DNA of 37,125 bases from JADLHS01 sp964553795 (GCA_964553795.1 CAZKMR010000042.1:1-37125), one strand, 5' to 3'. Shown: positions 1 through 7,672, counted from the first letter of the stretch. The notes: a model not told the origin generated them from the sequence alone. Numbers and translations are program-made.

Positions 1-1680
1 GCCGCCCGACGCGCCGAGCGTTGTGCCGCGATTGGCCGCGACGCTCCCGCTGGCGGTGTATTGAATCGCGCCCCCATTGAGTGTGAGTTGATCCGCCGTG
101 AACGCCGCCGGGGCCGCGCCGAGATGACTGGCCGTGGCCACGCTGACTGTGCCGCCGTTGACCGTCGTCTTGCCGGTGAAACTGTTGACCGTGGCCAACG
201 TCAGTGTGCCCGAACCGCTCTTGGTCAAAGTGCCAGAACCACCGATGCTGCCGCCCGACGTGCTGCCTATCGTGTAATCTTGCGCGGCGTTAACCGTCAC
301 GAGATTGGGACTGATTGCACCGACAAGATCAATCGCCGGATTGGCGCTGCCAGAATCGTTGAACGTGACGTTGTCGTTTTCACTGAACAAAGTTCCGTCT
401 CCCGTCCAATTGGCCGTCGTGGTGTCCCACAGATTGGCCACGCCATCACCGACCCAGGTCAGATTTTTCGGCAGCGTGATCGAAAGGGTCGCTGGATCAG
501 AAGTCGCCGAACTGGAATCACACGCCACGTTGATGAGGCAACGATATTGATTACCGTTATCAGTGCCGACGGTGGGAGCCGTCGTGTAATTTGCCGTTGT
601 TCCGCCTGTGCCAGTGGCGACGGCGCTCCAGTTCTGGCCGTTGTCCGTGCTCACCTGCCATTGGTAGGTGGGCGCTGCCCCGCCCGCGGTCACATGAAAC
701 GACGCGACTTGGCCCAGCGCCACCGTCTTGTTCGTGGGTTGAACGCTCAGGCTGGCAGTAACACACGCGGGCAGGAATTCGACGCGAAACAAACTGGTGT
801 CAAACGTCGTGGCCGTGTCATTGCCGGTTTGCGGCCGGGTATTGAACGTGTCGAACGTAAATGAGTTCGGCGTGTCGTCGAGGTACGAAACCGAGAGGCC
901 GTTGCCATCCACACCCAAGCCCGCACCGGTCATGGTGGCCTGAATATCCAGCTCGTTGGCGGCAGTCCGGGTGAATGTGAAGACGAACGTGTAAGGCGTA
1001 GCGTCCGCATATCCGGGCGTGGTGGTGTCCGCGCCGTTGGCCCGTAGCGTCCACGCCCCCGAAGACGAGAGCAGCGCGGCTGAAGCGGTGTTATCGGTGC
1101 GCTCCATAATGGCAAACGAATTGCCATTACCAAGCAGGCCGCTCCGCATATTGCCAAAGATGCCGTAGCCCGCGTACGTGGAGTTGCCGGGTGTCGTCTC
1201 CGAGGTAATTCGCGAGGCAGCCGGGCTGTTCACCACAGCGATCCGGAAGCCTTGGCCCGTCGCGGCTGCGTTCACTCCGGCCAGACTAAACACCCACGTA
1301 ATCCGCAGTTGGTCGCCCGGATTCACCAGCGTCACTGGTGTCGCTTCCGGCGTGAAGTAGGTTGCCCACGAAATCGCACCCGTCGGCGTCACTGTGCCGC
1401 GCAGCAACTGATTTCCCCCCGGCACCGCATCGTCCACCACAGTCAGGTTTGCTCCAACGCTGCTAAACCAGGCGGACTCAATGTTCCCATCCGCGTCGGC
1501 ATCCACGCCATTCTCCGAGTAAGTGGGCGACGCCGGCTGATTACGATTCCCGTCGATCCAGGTGTCATTGACAATATCGGCAGCACGAGTCGTCAGACCG
1601 CTGCCCAGCAGCCCCAGGCCGATTCCCAAACCGAGGGCCGTTCGAGAGACATTTTTCGCGTAAGGAATTCGTCGTTTCAT
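1..1680 (-). CDS. Exported protein with Ig-like domain and autotransporter-type beta-strand repeat (3' partial)
   Basis: The frame is open from an ATG at 1680 to the left edge, giving 560 codons without a stop, so the C-terminus is missing. Residues 1-33 form a signal peptide (MKRR, then a Gly/Leu-rich core, cleavage near TTRA-AD). Residues about 35-300 are a beta-rich, Asn/Asp/Thr-rich extracellular region I do not recognise. Residues about 302-400 look like an Ig-like domain (ASFHVTAGGAAPTYQWQVS). Residues about 405-425 carry the W-x-G-x-G...W-D-x-x-x-x-N-W pattern that often precedes autotransporter-associated beta-strand repeats, and about 477-510 match such a repeat (GSGTLTKSGSGTLTL...FTGKTTVNGG). 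The protein is probably a large surface or secreted adhesin-like protein; a PEP-CTERM or autotransporter C-terminus cannot be judged. No clear Shine-Dalgarno site precedes the ATG. Family type is fairly sure; function is not. Confidence 0.85.
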   Translation of the reverse strand, partial: MKRRIPYAKNVSRTALGLGIGLGLLGSGLTTRAADIVNDTWIDGNRNQPASPTYSENGVDADADGNIESAWFSSVGANLTVVDDAVPGGNQLLRGTVTPTGAISWATYFTPEATPVTLVNPGDQLRITWVFSLAGVNAAATGQGFRIAVVNSPAASRITSETTPGNSTYAGYGIFGNMRSGLLGNGNSFAIMERTDNTASAALLSSSGAWTLRANGADTTTPGYADATPYTFVFTFTRTAANELDIQATMTGAGLGVDGNGLSVSYLDDTPNSFTFDTFNTRPQTGNDTATTFDTSLFRVEFLPACVTASLSVQPTNKTVALGQVASFHVTAGGAAPTYQWQVSTDNGQNWSAVATGTGGTTANYTTAPTVGTDNGNQYRCLINVACDSSSATSDPATLSITLPKNLTWVGDGVANLWDTTTANWTGDGTLFSENDNVTFNDSGSANPAIDLVGAISPNLVTVNAAQDYTIGSTSGGSIGGSGTLTKSGSGTLTLATVNSFTGKTTVNGGTVSVATASHLGAAPAAFTADQLTLNGGAIQYTASGSVAANRGTTLGASGG

Positions 1681-1984
1681 GTGTTTGTTGTGGTGCGCCG
1701 GAAAAAGCGCTTTTGTCGTCATGACAAAAAGTCGCCCTTGGACCAAGCGTCGGATTTGTCGCCACACTATCATTAGCCCTCAGTCCGTCAGCCCCCTGTT
1801 GTTGCACAGCACATGGAAAAAAAAGCACTCCACCGGTCCGGGGCGGCGGAGGGAAATGCAGTTGGATGAGGCGCGTCGCCGGGAAGAACACGCCTCCGCA
1901 CAAGGCTACCCGCTTTCTGAGGCGACCCTCACAATTGTCTCCTTTGATGAGAGCTAAGATGGGTTCGTTTGGCAAAAACGGTTT
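1681..1984. promoter_or_regulatory. Gene-free spacer with two adjoining palindromes upstream of the surface-protein gene
   Basis: No credible gene lies in these 304 bases; the short open frames look random. At 1703-1714 there is a perfect 12-bp palindrome (AAAAGCGCTTTT). It overlaps a perfect 7-bp inverted repeat, TTTTGTC/GACAAAA, at 1711-1717 and 1723-1729. They sit 23-49 bp upstream of the minus-strand ATG at 1680. That is where an operator or a leader hairpin for the surface-protein gene could be. No -35/-10 pair can be named with confidence. Confidence 0.3.
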
Positions 1985-2881
1985 TCATTCGCGCCGCCCC
2001 AAGATTTCCACTTTGAGCGGGGCGGGAATGACCTCGCCGCGGCGCATCCGTTGCAACCGTTCCAATTGGGCCATGGCCCGGAAAATCTGCCGCTCCAGTT
2101 TGGTTTCGTAGCGCTGGATCTTTTCCAGCACCTCGACCGAAGGCAACAAGGCCGCAGCTTGTCGCGCGGTTTCCTCTTGTTCCTCGCGATCCTCGCACTG
2201 CGTGCGGCGCCAATGGACATGGTTTATCTCCCGATTCAACTTTTGGAGCAACCGCTCCTTCTGCTTGACCCGCAATTCATCCGGCGCCAGGCCTTCCGGA
2301 TTCTGTTGCGCTTCCGTACGCCACTTTCGCAATTGCTCGGTGAGACTATAAGGCTCGCCATGATATTTGACCTCGTGAAGCGCTGCCTCTGTCAATTCCC
2401 CGTCGCGCTCCACGGCTTCGCGCACCTTGTGCAGTTGGTTCTCCATAAATTGATTTCCAAATGCCGAGTTTCGCATTGCCAGGGTCGGGTCACTCTCCAA
2501 ATCCCACATCAACGTCGTCAACTTGAGACTTTTGCTTTCCCGTTTCCACTGCTCGCCGTCCACGCTCAAAGCGATTTCCCCTGCTTCCGCCGTCAAGGCG
2601 CGGCGCAGGCGCCAATGCGCCGTGACAATCTGGTCCACCAACATTTCCTCCAGCGGTCCCTCGGGCTGCAACTCCTCCTGAAAACGCTGATGCAGTTTTA
2701 CGAACTCGTGCCGACTCTCCTTCGCATGCAGGCCGCCAATCAAGACCTCCTGGGACAAAATGCCATGCTTGAGCGCGTTCAATTTGGAAACCGCTTTGCC
2801 GTTGGTACTCTTGGGCCCGGTGGACTTCTGTGCATTGGCCCGGTTGGCTTCAATTTGTTTCAGTGACATGGTTTTCCGCAT
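1985..2881 (-). CDS. Hypothetical protein with conserved 'STGPKSxxGKAxSKLNALKHG' N-terminus
   Basis: This encodes 298 aa, soluble, charged and largely helical (many Glu, Lys, Arg, Gln), with no signal peptide or membrane segment. The start is set at ATG 2881 because a strong GGAAGGAG lies 9 nt upstream; the in-frame TTG two codons earlier would be too close to it. The N-terminus (about residues 8-35) has the motif ANRANAQKSTGPKS followed by GKA...LNALKHG. That motif is common at the start of uncharacterised proteins in Verrucomicrobia, Planctomycetes and Acidobacteria. The rest has a long Glu/Arg/Gln-rich, probably coiled-coil region (residues about 175-295). The function of this family is not known to me. 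It lies 68 bp downstream of the KTSC gene on the same strand and may share its transcript. Confidence 0.75.
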   Translation of the reverse strand: MRKTMSLKQIEANRANAQKSTGPKSTNGKAVSKLNALKHGILSQEVLIGGLHAKESRHEFVKLHQRFQEELQPEGPLEEMLVDQIVTAHWRLRRALTAEAGEIALSVDGEQWKRESKSLKLTTLMWDLESDPTLAMRNSAFGNQFMENQLHKVREAVERDGELTEAALHEVKYHGEPYSLTEQLRKWRTEAQQNPEGLAPDELRVKQKERLLQKLNREINHVHWRRTQCEDREEQEETARQAAALLPSVEVLEKIQRYETKLERQIFRAMAQLERLQRMRRGEVIPAPLKVEILGRRE

Positions 2882-2949
2882 TTTCAAGTTCTCCTTCCAT
2901 TAGGTCGGGACGTCCGCGTTGCGACGTCCAATGACTCGACTGATTTCCC

Positions 2950-3162
2950 CTATCTGAGTCGGCGGTAACGAAAGCGGTCCTTGATGCGAGCATGAAAATA
3001 CCGGCCATGCGATGCCGCATTCATTAACCCGGCATAAATCGAATGCGGAACGCCGTAGTATTCATAAACCCCGCCACTGTGGAAGGCGACGGTCAATGTC
3101 CCGTTCCACCGATAATCTACCGCCGCCAGATTGGAGGATGGCACTGCGATCACACCTTGCAT
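2950..3162 (-). CDS. KTSC domain-containing small protein
   Basis: This encodes 70 aa that are almost entirely one KTSC domain. It shows the VxSSNLAAVDYRW opening, then a 'TLTVAFHSGGVYEYYGVP' strand pair, then 'AASHGRYFHARIKDRFRYRRL'. The SS, the G-G-V-Y-x-Y-x-x-V-P core and the S-x-G-x-Y/F-F-x-x-x-I-K tail are the family hallmarks. KTSC domains are short standalone modules; some have been linked to lysyl-tRNA synthetase C-termini and nucleic-acid binding, but the molecular role is unsettled. The ATG at 3162 has no obvious Shine-Dalgarno site. The gene sits between two minus-strand genes of unknown function, with gaps of 68 and 53 bp, so a shared transcript is plausible. Confidence 0.85.
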   Translation of the reverse strand: MQGVIAVPSSNLAAVDYRWNGTLTVAFHSGGVYEYYGVPHSIYAGLMNAASHGRYFHARIKDRFRYRRLR

Positions 3163-3215
3163 TTACCCAGCGGGTGGGAGGAAAAGCGAACGGGATGATT
3201 CGGGAAAATGTCCGC

Positions 3216-4145
3216 TTAGTTTTCCCTAAGCTCTGCGGCTTGGGAGACTATCCTTCTCTTGTTCTTGCCCGCGATGGTTTGTAACGCCACCAGAATGTCT
3301 TTGAAGATGGCGTGTTGAATGACGCCCTTTTTCGCTCCGCCGGCATATTTCCGGAGTTGGTAACTTTTCCACTCTGGTCGCAGGTGGAAATCAGGCAACT
3401 CTTCCAGGATGATCTCTTTCCCTTTCTGCCAATACCGCATCACGTTTTCCGGGGTGATCGGACTCGGAAATTCCTTCAGGTCTCGGACATATTTGGGAAA
3501 AGGCAGCACGAGCGTCTTGGTGCCTTCCTGGCGATCAAACTGATCCCAAAAATACTGCTGGCAGGAAATCGGCTTTAACTCCTCGTTCATCTCAATGCAG
3601 GTGATGATGGCCCGCGCATAGACGTTGGCCGGTGCGTCGCTCTGGAAAAATGCTTTGGACCCGATTTGGCGGGCATAACGGGTTCTAACTCCCAACCGGG
3701 CGGCAGCCTGCATTTGCGCCGCCACCTTGGCCGTGCCGGGATGGATGGAGTGCAGCAGAGGCAACAACGTGCGCTCGGGTGCGATTTGCTCGAAAACCTC
3801 CGGATGCCGCAAATACAGGCGCATCACTTCAAACGCCGCTTGGGTGGCCAAGGCGTAGAGCAATCGAGCGGCCGCCACGTCTCCCTGCCGCTGCACCCTG
3901 GCTTCCAGGCCGGACATGATATCCCGCAACGCCTTCCCGGGGCCGCTTCCAACCCAAAGAAAAGAATCAATATCGTCGTGCAACAGGTCGCACAGTTCGG
4001 CGACATGATCGTCGGCAAGGCAGGTTTGCAGCGCCGGATTCGACGTGCCGCGCACGCAGAAATGGATCAAATCCCGAAACGGATGATGCGAAGGCCATGT
4101 ACAGGTCGGACTCGCCTCGGGCCTCTTGGTGGTGGGTGTTTTCAT
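3216..4145 (-). CDS. Hypothetical protein, 309 aa
   Basis: I do not recognise this protein. The frame could extend to an ATG at 4319, but the extra N-terminal stretch (Trp/Gly/Pro-rich) looks non-coding, so the ATG at 4145 (MKTPTTKRPE) is preferred. The product is 309 aa, without a signal peptide or membrane segments, mixed alpha/beta by eye. A helical middle (about residues 75-175) contains GDVAAARLLYALATQAAFEV, and a basic C-terminal tail carries KKGVIQHAIFKDI and GKNKRR. The composition suggests an intracellular protein, and the basic tail could contact nucleic acid, but that is a guess. It is the first gene of a possible minus-strand unit with the KTSC gene (53-bp gap) and the 298-aa gene. 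Confidence 0.6.
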   Translation of the reverse strand: MKTPTTKRPEASPTCTWPSHHPFRDLIHFCVRGTSNPALQTCLADDHVAELCDLLHDDIDSFLWVGSGPGKALRDIMSGLEARVQRQGDVAAARLLYALATQAAFEVMRLYLRHPEVFEQIAPERTLLPLLHSIHPGTAKVAAQMQAAARLGVRTRYARQIGSKAFFQSDAPANVYARAIITCIEMNEELKPISCQQYFWDQFDRQEGTKTLVLPFPKYVRDLKEFPSPITPENVMRYWQKGKEIILEELPDFHLRPEWKSYQLRKYAGGAKKGVIQHAIFKDILVALQTIAGKNKRRIVSQAAELREN

Positions 4146-4681
4146 GCGAACAGTTTGCCAGCGGATATAGGACAAATACCGTCCGACGGGTATTACAATG
4201 GCATTGGTGGTTTCTAATCCGCCGTGAGGGATCCACTGTGTGACTCCGACTCCGCCCACCCCGCTGCACCATCCCGCGGGATTCCCATCATTCGCTATCA
4301 ACCACCCAAACTGATGCATCCATAACTGACTGCGAACCGAACGTGCTGCTGAGAAAGACCCTGGCTTGACCTTGTGCTTGGAACGAATTGGTCAGCCGGC
4401 CGGGGCGGGTTGGCGTTCTGGAGGCTGATTTGTTTAGTCAGAAACGACGGTGTATGAGGCTTACCAACAGTGAAAGAATTAGCAGTTGTAGTCCCGGAGT
4501 GACGCAACGAAAGTGCAAAAGAAGATACAATTGTCTGCTGGTTTTGAGGAGAGAGCAGGCTAGAACAGAAGCGTTGTAACCCTTCAACGTCTTAAGCCGC
4601 AGTTCTTTCATTGCTGCGAACGGGCAAAGGATCAAGGGGAAACCACGCAGGCCGTTTGCTGCAAAAACGAAGGGCAGGGAA
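4146..4681. other. Gene-free divergent spacer
   Basis: These 536 bases separate the minus-strand 309-aa gene from the plus-strand AraC-like gene and should hold both promoters. Several open frames of 60-150 codons cross it on both strands, but none has a recognisable domain or start signal. I saw no RNA gene, inverted-repeat pair or insertion-sequence remnant. A purine-rich GGGCAGGGA about 5 nt before 4682 may serve as ribosome-binding site for the AraC-like gene. Confidence 0.4.
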
Positions 4682-5047
4682 ATGATGGCGAGGCTGTTGC
4701 AGGAGATCACGGATTGGGCGGAACGCGCCGCTGCGGCGCAATGGTCAGTGACTGCATTGGCGCGGGACTGCGGCGTCTCGGTAGCGCAATTGGAACGACA
4801 CTTCCTCAAAACATGGGAACAAACTCCGCGGGACAAGTTGCACGCGGAACGAATGCGCCGCGCATGTGCGTTGCTGGAACGTCGCGAGCGGATTAAGGAC
4901 ATCGCCGTTCTCTTGCACTATGAACGCGTGCAAAGTTTTACGCGTGCATTTACTGAAAGCTTCGGCTACGGCCCAAGCAAATATTTGTGGCGAAAGGACG
5001 GTTTTGGCAAGTTCGCGCGAGGCAAAGACATTCGTAACGAAAAATGA
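4682..5047 (+). CDS. Minimal AraC/XylS-type DNA-binding protein (cassette 1)
   Basis: The product is 121 aa and consists of little more than the AraC-family double helix-turn-helix domain. HTH 1 is about residues 20-45 (WSVTALARDCGVSVAQLERHF) and HTH 2 about residues 70-100. The latter ends in the family signature region SFTRAFTESFGYGPSKY, where G-Y-x-P-S-x-Y is characteristic. The usual ligand-binding or dimerisation domain is absent, so any signal would need a partner or control of the protein's own level. It is clearly paralogous to the gene at 11973: same length class, with shared L-x-x-I-x-x-W-x-E-R-A, C-x-V-S-V-x-x-L-E-R-H and G-Y-x-P-S. Each lies directly upstream of a secreted Cys-rich gene, which suggests local control. 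ATG 4682 or 4685 could be used. Confidence 0.88.
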   Translation: MMARLLQEITDWAERAAAAQWSVTALARDCGVSVAQLERHFLKTWEQTPRDKLHAERMRRACALLERRERIKDIAVLLHYERVQSFTRAFTESFGYGPSKYLWRKDGFGKFARGKDIRNEK

Positions 5048-5057
5048 TAACTTTTTG

Positions 5058-5090
5058 TTGTTGTCGTTTTTCTCATTTGCGTGGTTTGAT
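5058..5090 (+). promoter_or_regulatory. Shared upstream element of cysteine-rich gene 1
   Basis: TTGTTGTCG (5058-5066), 14 nt, then GTGGTTTGAT (5081-5090), ending 42 nt before the ATG at 5133. The same two blocks (8/9 and 10/10 identical) occur with identical spacing before the second Cys-rich gene at 12465. They could be read as -35 TTGTCG, 18 nt, -10 TTTGAT, or as AraC-type operator half-sites. Which of these applies is inference. Confidence 0.5.
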
Positions 5091-5132
5091 AGCTGAAAAG
5101 CAAAATTACAAAAAACAAATAAAATTCTTAAC

Positions 5133-5645
5133 ATGAAGAACCAAAAAATGACTAAGTTTAACATGCTAGTCTCCTTGATAACTGTTGGAGCGGTTGGCAT
5201 GCAATCTGTCTTTGCTGGAACATGTTCGACTTCCAAGTATGTGCCTCCGACCCAACAGGCATGTGTTTGTATTAATGGAAACTGCACTGCCGAAGCATAC
5301 ACGACCCAAAGTTACTATATTTGTGATACATATGAAAGCGACGAGTTTGGGCCGGGTGGATGTATCTCTGAAACTAAAAAAATCGGTTCACGGTTTGAGT
5401 GTAGTTATAGTTACAACTGGGGTACAATTGCACTCTGCGTTTTGATCGCTGGCGGATGCACAGTGGCTTGTGCTGGCGTTACTATAGGTGTTGGAATTCC
5501 AGGTTGTTTGGCTTGCATAGCCGGTTATGGTTTGGGGTGCACGGGGTGTAGCATCATTACCTGCACAGCTGCCGAAGAGGGTACTGACATTTATGCGGAT
5601 GTTTTTCATAGCCTTACCTATGATCCGCCCTGCAATGCGGCCTGA
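5133..5645 (+). CDS. Secreted cysteine-rich small protein, halocin-C8-like C-terminal region
   Basis: The product is 170 aa. A signal peptide (residues 1-28, cleavage after SVFA) precedes a mature part of about 142 aa with 16 cysteines: 31, 44, 46, 51, 64, 77, 90, 102, 109, 113, 125, 128, 136, 139, 144 and 167. An even number and export suggest disulfides. Residues about 98-145 are hydrophobic and Gly/Cys-rich (GGCTVACAGVTIGVGIPGC, then CTGCSIITCTAAEE). As I recall it, this resembles the disulfide-rich bacteriocin halocin C8 in Cys/Gly spacing, the central G-x-x-I-P and the C-T-x-A-x-E ending. The resemblance is by eye only; a membrane-embedded role or another Cys-rich secreted fold is possible. 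The gene is AT-rich, lies 85 bp after the AraC-like gene, and is followed by a strong terminator. Confidence 0.75.
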   Translation: MKNQKMTKFNMLVSLITVGAVGMQSVFAGTCSTSKYVPPTQQACVCINGNCTAEAYTTQSYYICDTYESDEFGPGGCISETKKIGSRFECSYSYNWGTIALCVLIAGGCTVACAGVTIGVGIPGCLACIAGYGLGCTGCSIITCTAAEEGTDIYADVFHSLTYDPPCNAA

Positions 5646-5674
5646 CAATTTGGCAGCAATTGTTCGGTCCGAAT

Positions 5675-5707
5675 AGCCAAGAGTTTAACATTCTTGGCTG
5701 TTTTTTT
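5675..5707 (+). terminator. Rho-independent terminator after the 170-aa gene
   Basis: An 8-bp perfect stem AGCCAAGA (5675-5682) / TCTTGGCT (5692-5699), plus one G-U pair and a 7-nt loop, is followed by G and seven T. It starts 29 bp after the stop codon and ends 8 bp before the next possible start. Confidence 0.85.
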
Positions 5708-5715
5708 ACCATGCT

Positions 5716-7032
5716 TTGAAAAAAAATCGAATCAATCCTCAGCAAATGAAGCTCATATTGGCTATAGCTTTATCTGTGTTTATTTCAGCTCAAATTCTGA
5801 CCGGGACGGAATTATCACCCGTGGAACAACGACGGGTCGCCACGATTCTCTTTGAATGCTTGACCCGAGCCGATCCTACTAATGCCCATTTTTTAGCCGA
5901 GGTGGAGTTGTTTGAGCCTGGGTGGACTGACGAACAAGTGATGAAGGAGCTTGGCAAGCAAGAGGCCTTTATGAAAGCCGTCGAGGACAACTACCCAGAG
6001 GAAAGAAGAACTAGGTTAAGAAAGTTTCGTGAAGCTCAAATACGTAAACAACACTCAGGCAACCGTAAGTTTTTAATCGAAGAATGGATATCTCTTCAGT
6101 CTTGGCGAAAAGATCAAACCGAGCTGTCAATGCTAACTAATGCACCTCCTGATAGTAGAGATGTTAGCATGCAAGAATCGTTTATCAACAATAATCAGGC
6201 TACTCAATTAACCTTTAGAAAGGCACAGATTAACCATGAGCTCAGGTCGGTTACATTAGATCAGCGAACCAACTCAATGTGGGCACAGGTAAAACTTTGG
6301 CAGGCTTATACAATCGAGCCAGAAGCAGCCATTGGCTACGTTTTATTAGCTGCCGCGCGTCCTGCATTCTCCAGAATGCCAAAACCGGATTCTTTGCATG
6401 GGCTGACAATTGATGAAGGTAAGGTTTCATCTCTTATGGAGGGTAAACATGATAAATTTCAAATTTGGGTGGAGAAACGGTTAGACACGCAAATGGATCC
6501 AGTCACTACTGTTCGAATAGAAGGTCGAAGCCAAACAGACTCGCAAGGGATCAAGATGCTTTATGTGCTAAATGAGCAAAAGAAACATATTCACAAAATA
6601 CAGTTAGAAGACGCTAGCGGTTTTATATACACATCTATTCGTGATGGATTTGATGCAGATGGTTTTCCGAAAATGTGGGAAACTACAAAGACTGAAAAGG
6701 GTCGAAGGACTGGTAAGAGAGTTGTCTTTCTGCAAAATGAGCTTCAAGCTAGGATTGAACCATCAGTTTTTTCACCTACGTTTCCGACAAACTACATCGT
6801 CTATAGTTTTGATAAAAACGGCAAAGGTGAAATGATTCAAAACCCGCGGCAATCAAAGCCGATAGCAATTGCCAGTGTGCCGGGTGCCGGATTCAAGCAC
6901 GCAGCCGCCAGTGATGACAAGAGCATAGCGCGTGAAAGAAGGAGGAAATTTGTTTTGGTTTCGATTGCTGTGACAACCGTGGTGTTCTTGGCCGCGTTAT
7001 TCAGACGTCTAAATGCACCCAAACCAAAGTGA
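5716..7032 (+). CDS. Exported protein of unknown function with C-terminal membrane anchor, 438 aa
   Basis: I do not recognise the family. Two starts are possible: TTG 5716, or the ATG at 5746, which begins a compact signal peptide (MKLILAIALSVFISAQILTG) and is my preference; the product is then 428 aa. A charged helical region (residues about 85-120, Glu/Arg/Lys-rich) is followed by a mixed region, and near the end (about residues 414-430) comes a single membrane segment, KFVLVSIAVTTVVFLAALF. A short basic tail, RRLNAPKPK, follows, so the bulk would be periplasmic and the tail cytoplasmic. The gene is visibly AT-rich, like the preceding gene. A terminator lies directly upstream, so it is expressed either by read-through or from its own promoter. 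The MauE-like gene starts 35 bp downstream. Confidence 0.75.
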   Translation: MKKNRINPQQMKLILAIALSVFISAQILTGTELSPVEQRRVATILFECLTRADPTNAHFLAEVELFEPGWTDEQVMKELGKQEAFMKAVEDNYPEERRTRLRKFREAQIRKQHSGNRKFLIEEWISLQSWRKDQTELSMLTNAPPDSRDVSMQESFINNNQATQLTFRKAQINHELRSVTLDQRTNSMWAQVKLWQAYTIEPEAAIGYVLLAAARPAFSRMPKPDSLHGLTIDEGKVSSLMEGKHDKFQIWVEKRLDTQMDPVTTVRIEGRSQTDSQGIKMLYVLNEQKKHIHKIQLEDASGFIYTSIRDGFDADGFPKMWETTKTEKGRRTGKRVVFLQNELQARIEPSVFSPTFPTNYIVYSFDKNGKGEMIQNPRQSKPIAIASVPGAGFKHAAASDDKSIARERRRKFVLVSIAVTTVVFLAALFRRLNAPKPK

Positions 7033-7067
7033 CTGATCACGGTTGCTGCAAATGATTTCACAGACAA

Positions 7068-7661
7068 ATGAGCCATCAGATCGAAGATAAACGAACAGCC
7101 AAACAGCAGGCTCTATTAGCCGAAAAAAACGCGATGTCTAAGGCATTGGGATATGGAACAGTTGAAGTAAGTCGCCGCCCAAAGGGCTTATTCCTAAAGT
7201 ATTTTGCTCTAAGCGCTGGTGTGGTTTTGTCCATTGCCGGGTTAGCCAAGGTTTGGACTGGGTTGGGAGATTCGCAGCTGCTGGTCGTCGTTGACCCCAT
7301 CCTCGGCATCAGGTTTAAGCATTTGATGCTGCTTATGGGCGTGGGAGAAATCGCCATTGCACTGGTTTGTTTCTTCGTCCAACGGCAAACGCTGGCGCTT
7401 GGGTTGGTGGCTTGGCTGAGCACCAACTTTGTGGTCTATCGCCTCGGTCTCTGGTGGATGAATTGGAAGAAGCCTTGCGGTTGTCTCGGCAATCTCACGG
7501 ACGCTCTCGGCATTTCACCGCAAGCCGCAGATAACATCATGAAGGTGTTGCTGGCGTATCTGCTGATTGGCAGCTATGGGCTGCTGATTTGGCAGTGGCG
7601 AAAAGGCAAAAAGTTGAGAGTTGAGCCGACAGCGCCAAGCCTTGGCGCAACCACAGGTTGA
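7068..7661 (+). CDS. DoxX/MauE-like redox-type membrane protein with CGC motif
   Basis: The product is 197 aa with four predicted membrane segments (about residues 41-61, 80-103, 108-128 and 153-177), the size and topology of MauE/DoxX-family proteins. The loop after segment 3 contains P-C-G-C-L-G (C137, C139), the position and form of the C-G-C-F-G motif seen in MauE-type proteins. MauE is needed for disulfide-containing methylamine dehydrogenase small subunit maturation, so a thiol/disulfide role here is plausible but inferred. Homology to the protein at 11275 is clear: DPILGI versus DPLLGI, and LSTNFVVYRLGL versus LATNWVVYRVGL. The last about 14 residues (VEPTAPSLGATTG) are encoded by a palindromic repeat and look like an added tail. 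It follows the 438-aa gene by 35 bp. Confidence 0.8.
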   Translation: MSHQIEDKRTAKQQALLAEKNAMSKALGYGTVEVSRRPKGLFLKYFALSAGVVLSIAGLAKVWTGLGDSQLLVVVDPILGIRFKHLMLLMGVGEIAIALVCFFVQRQTLALGLVAWLSTNFVVYRLGLWWMNWKKPCGCLGNLTDALGISPQAADNIMKVLLAYLLIGSYGLLIWQWRKGKKLRVEPTAPSLGATTG

Positions 7662-7672
7662 GAGTTGAGTGG
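7612..7672. repeat. Palindromic repeat at the 3' end of the MauE-like gene
   Basis: A perfect 8-bp inverted repeat GCGCCAAG (7632-7639) / CTTGGCGC (7641-7648) is flanked by two copies of GTTGAGAGTTGAG. It supplies the final codons and stop of the upstream gene. It looks like a REP-type element that has replaced the original 3' end. Confidence 0.5.

Noticed and set aside
61..864. 267-codon plus-strand frame at the left end
   Set aside because: The minus-strand frame over the same bases has a signal peptide, an Ig-like domain and a beta-strand repeat; the plus frame is Arg-rich noise.
4438..4902. 154-codon minus-strand frame across the spacer and the AraC-like gene
   Set aside because: It overlaps a clear AraC-type domain on the other strand and has no domain of its own.
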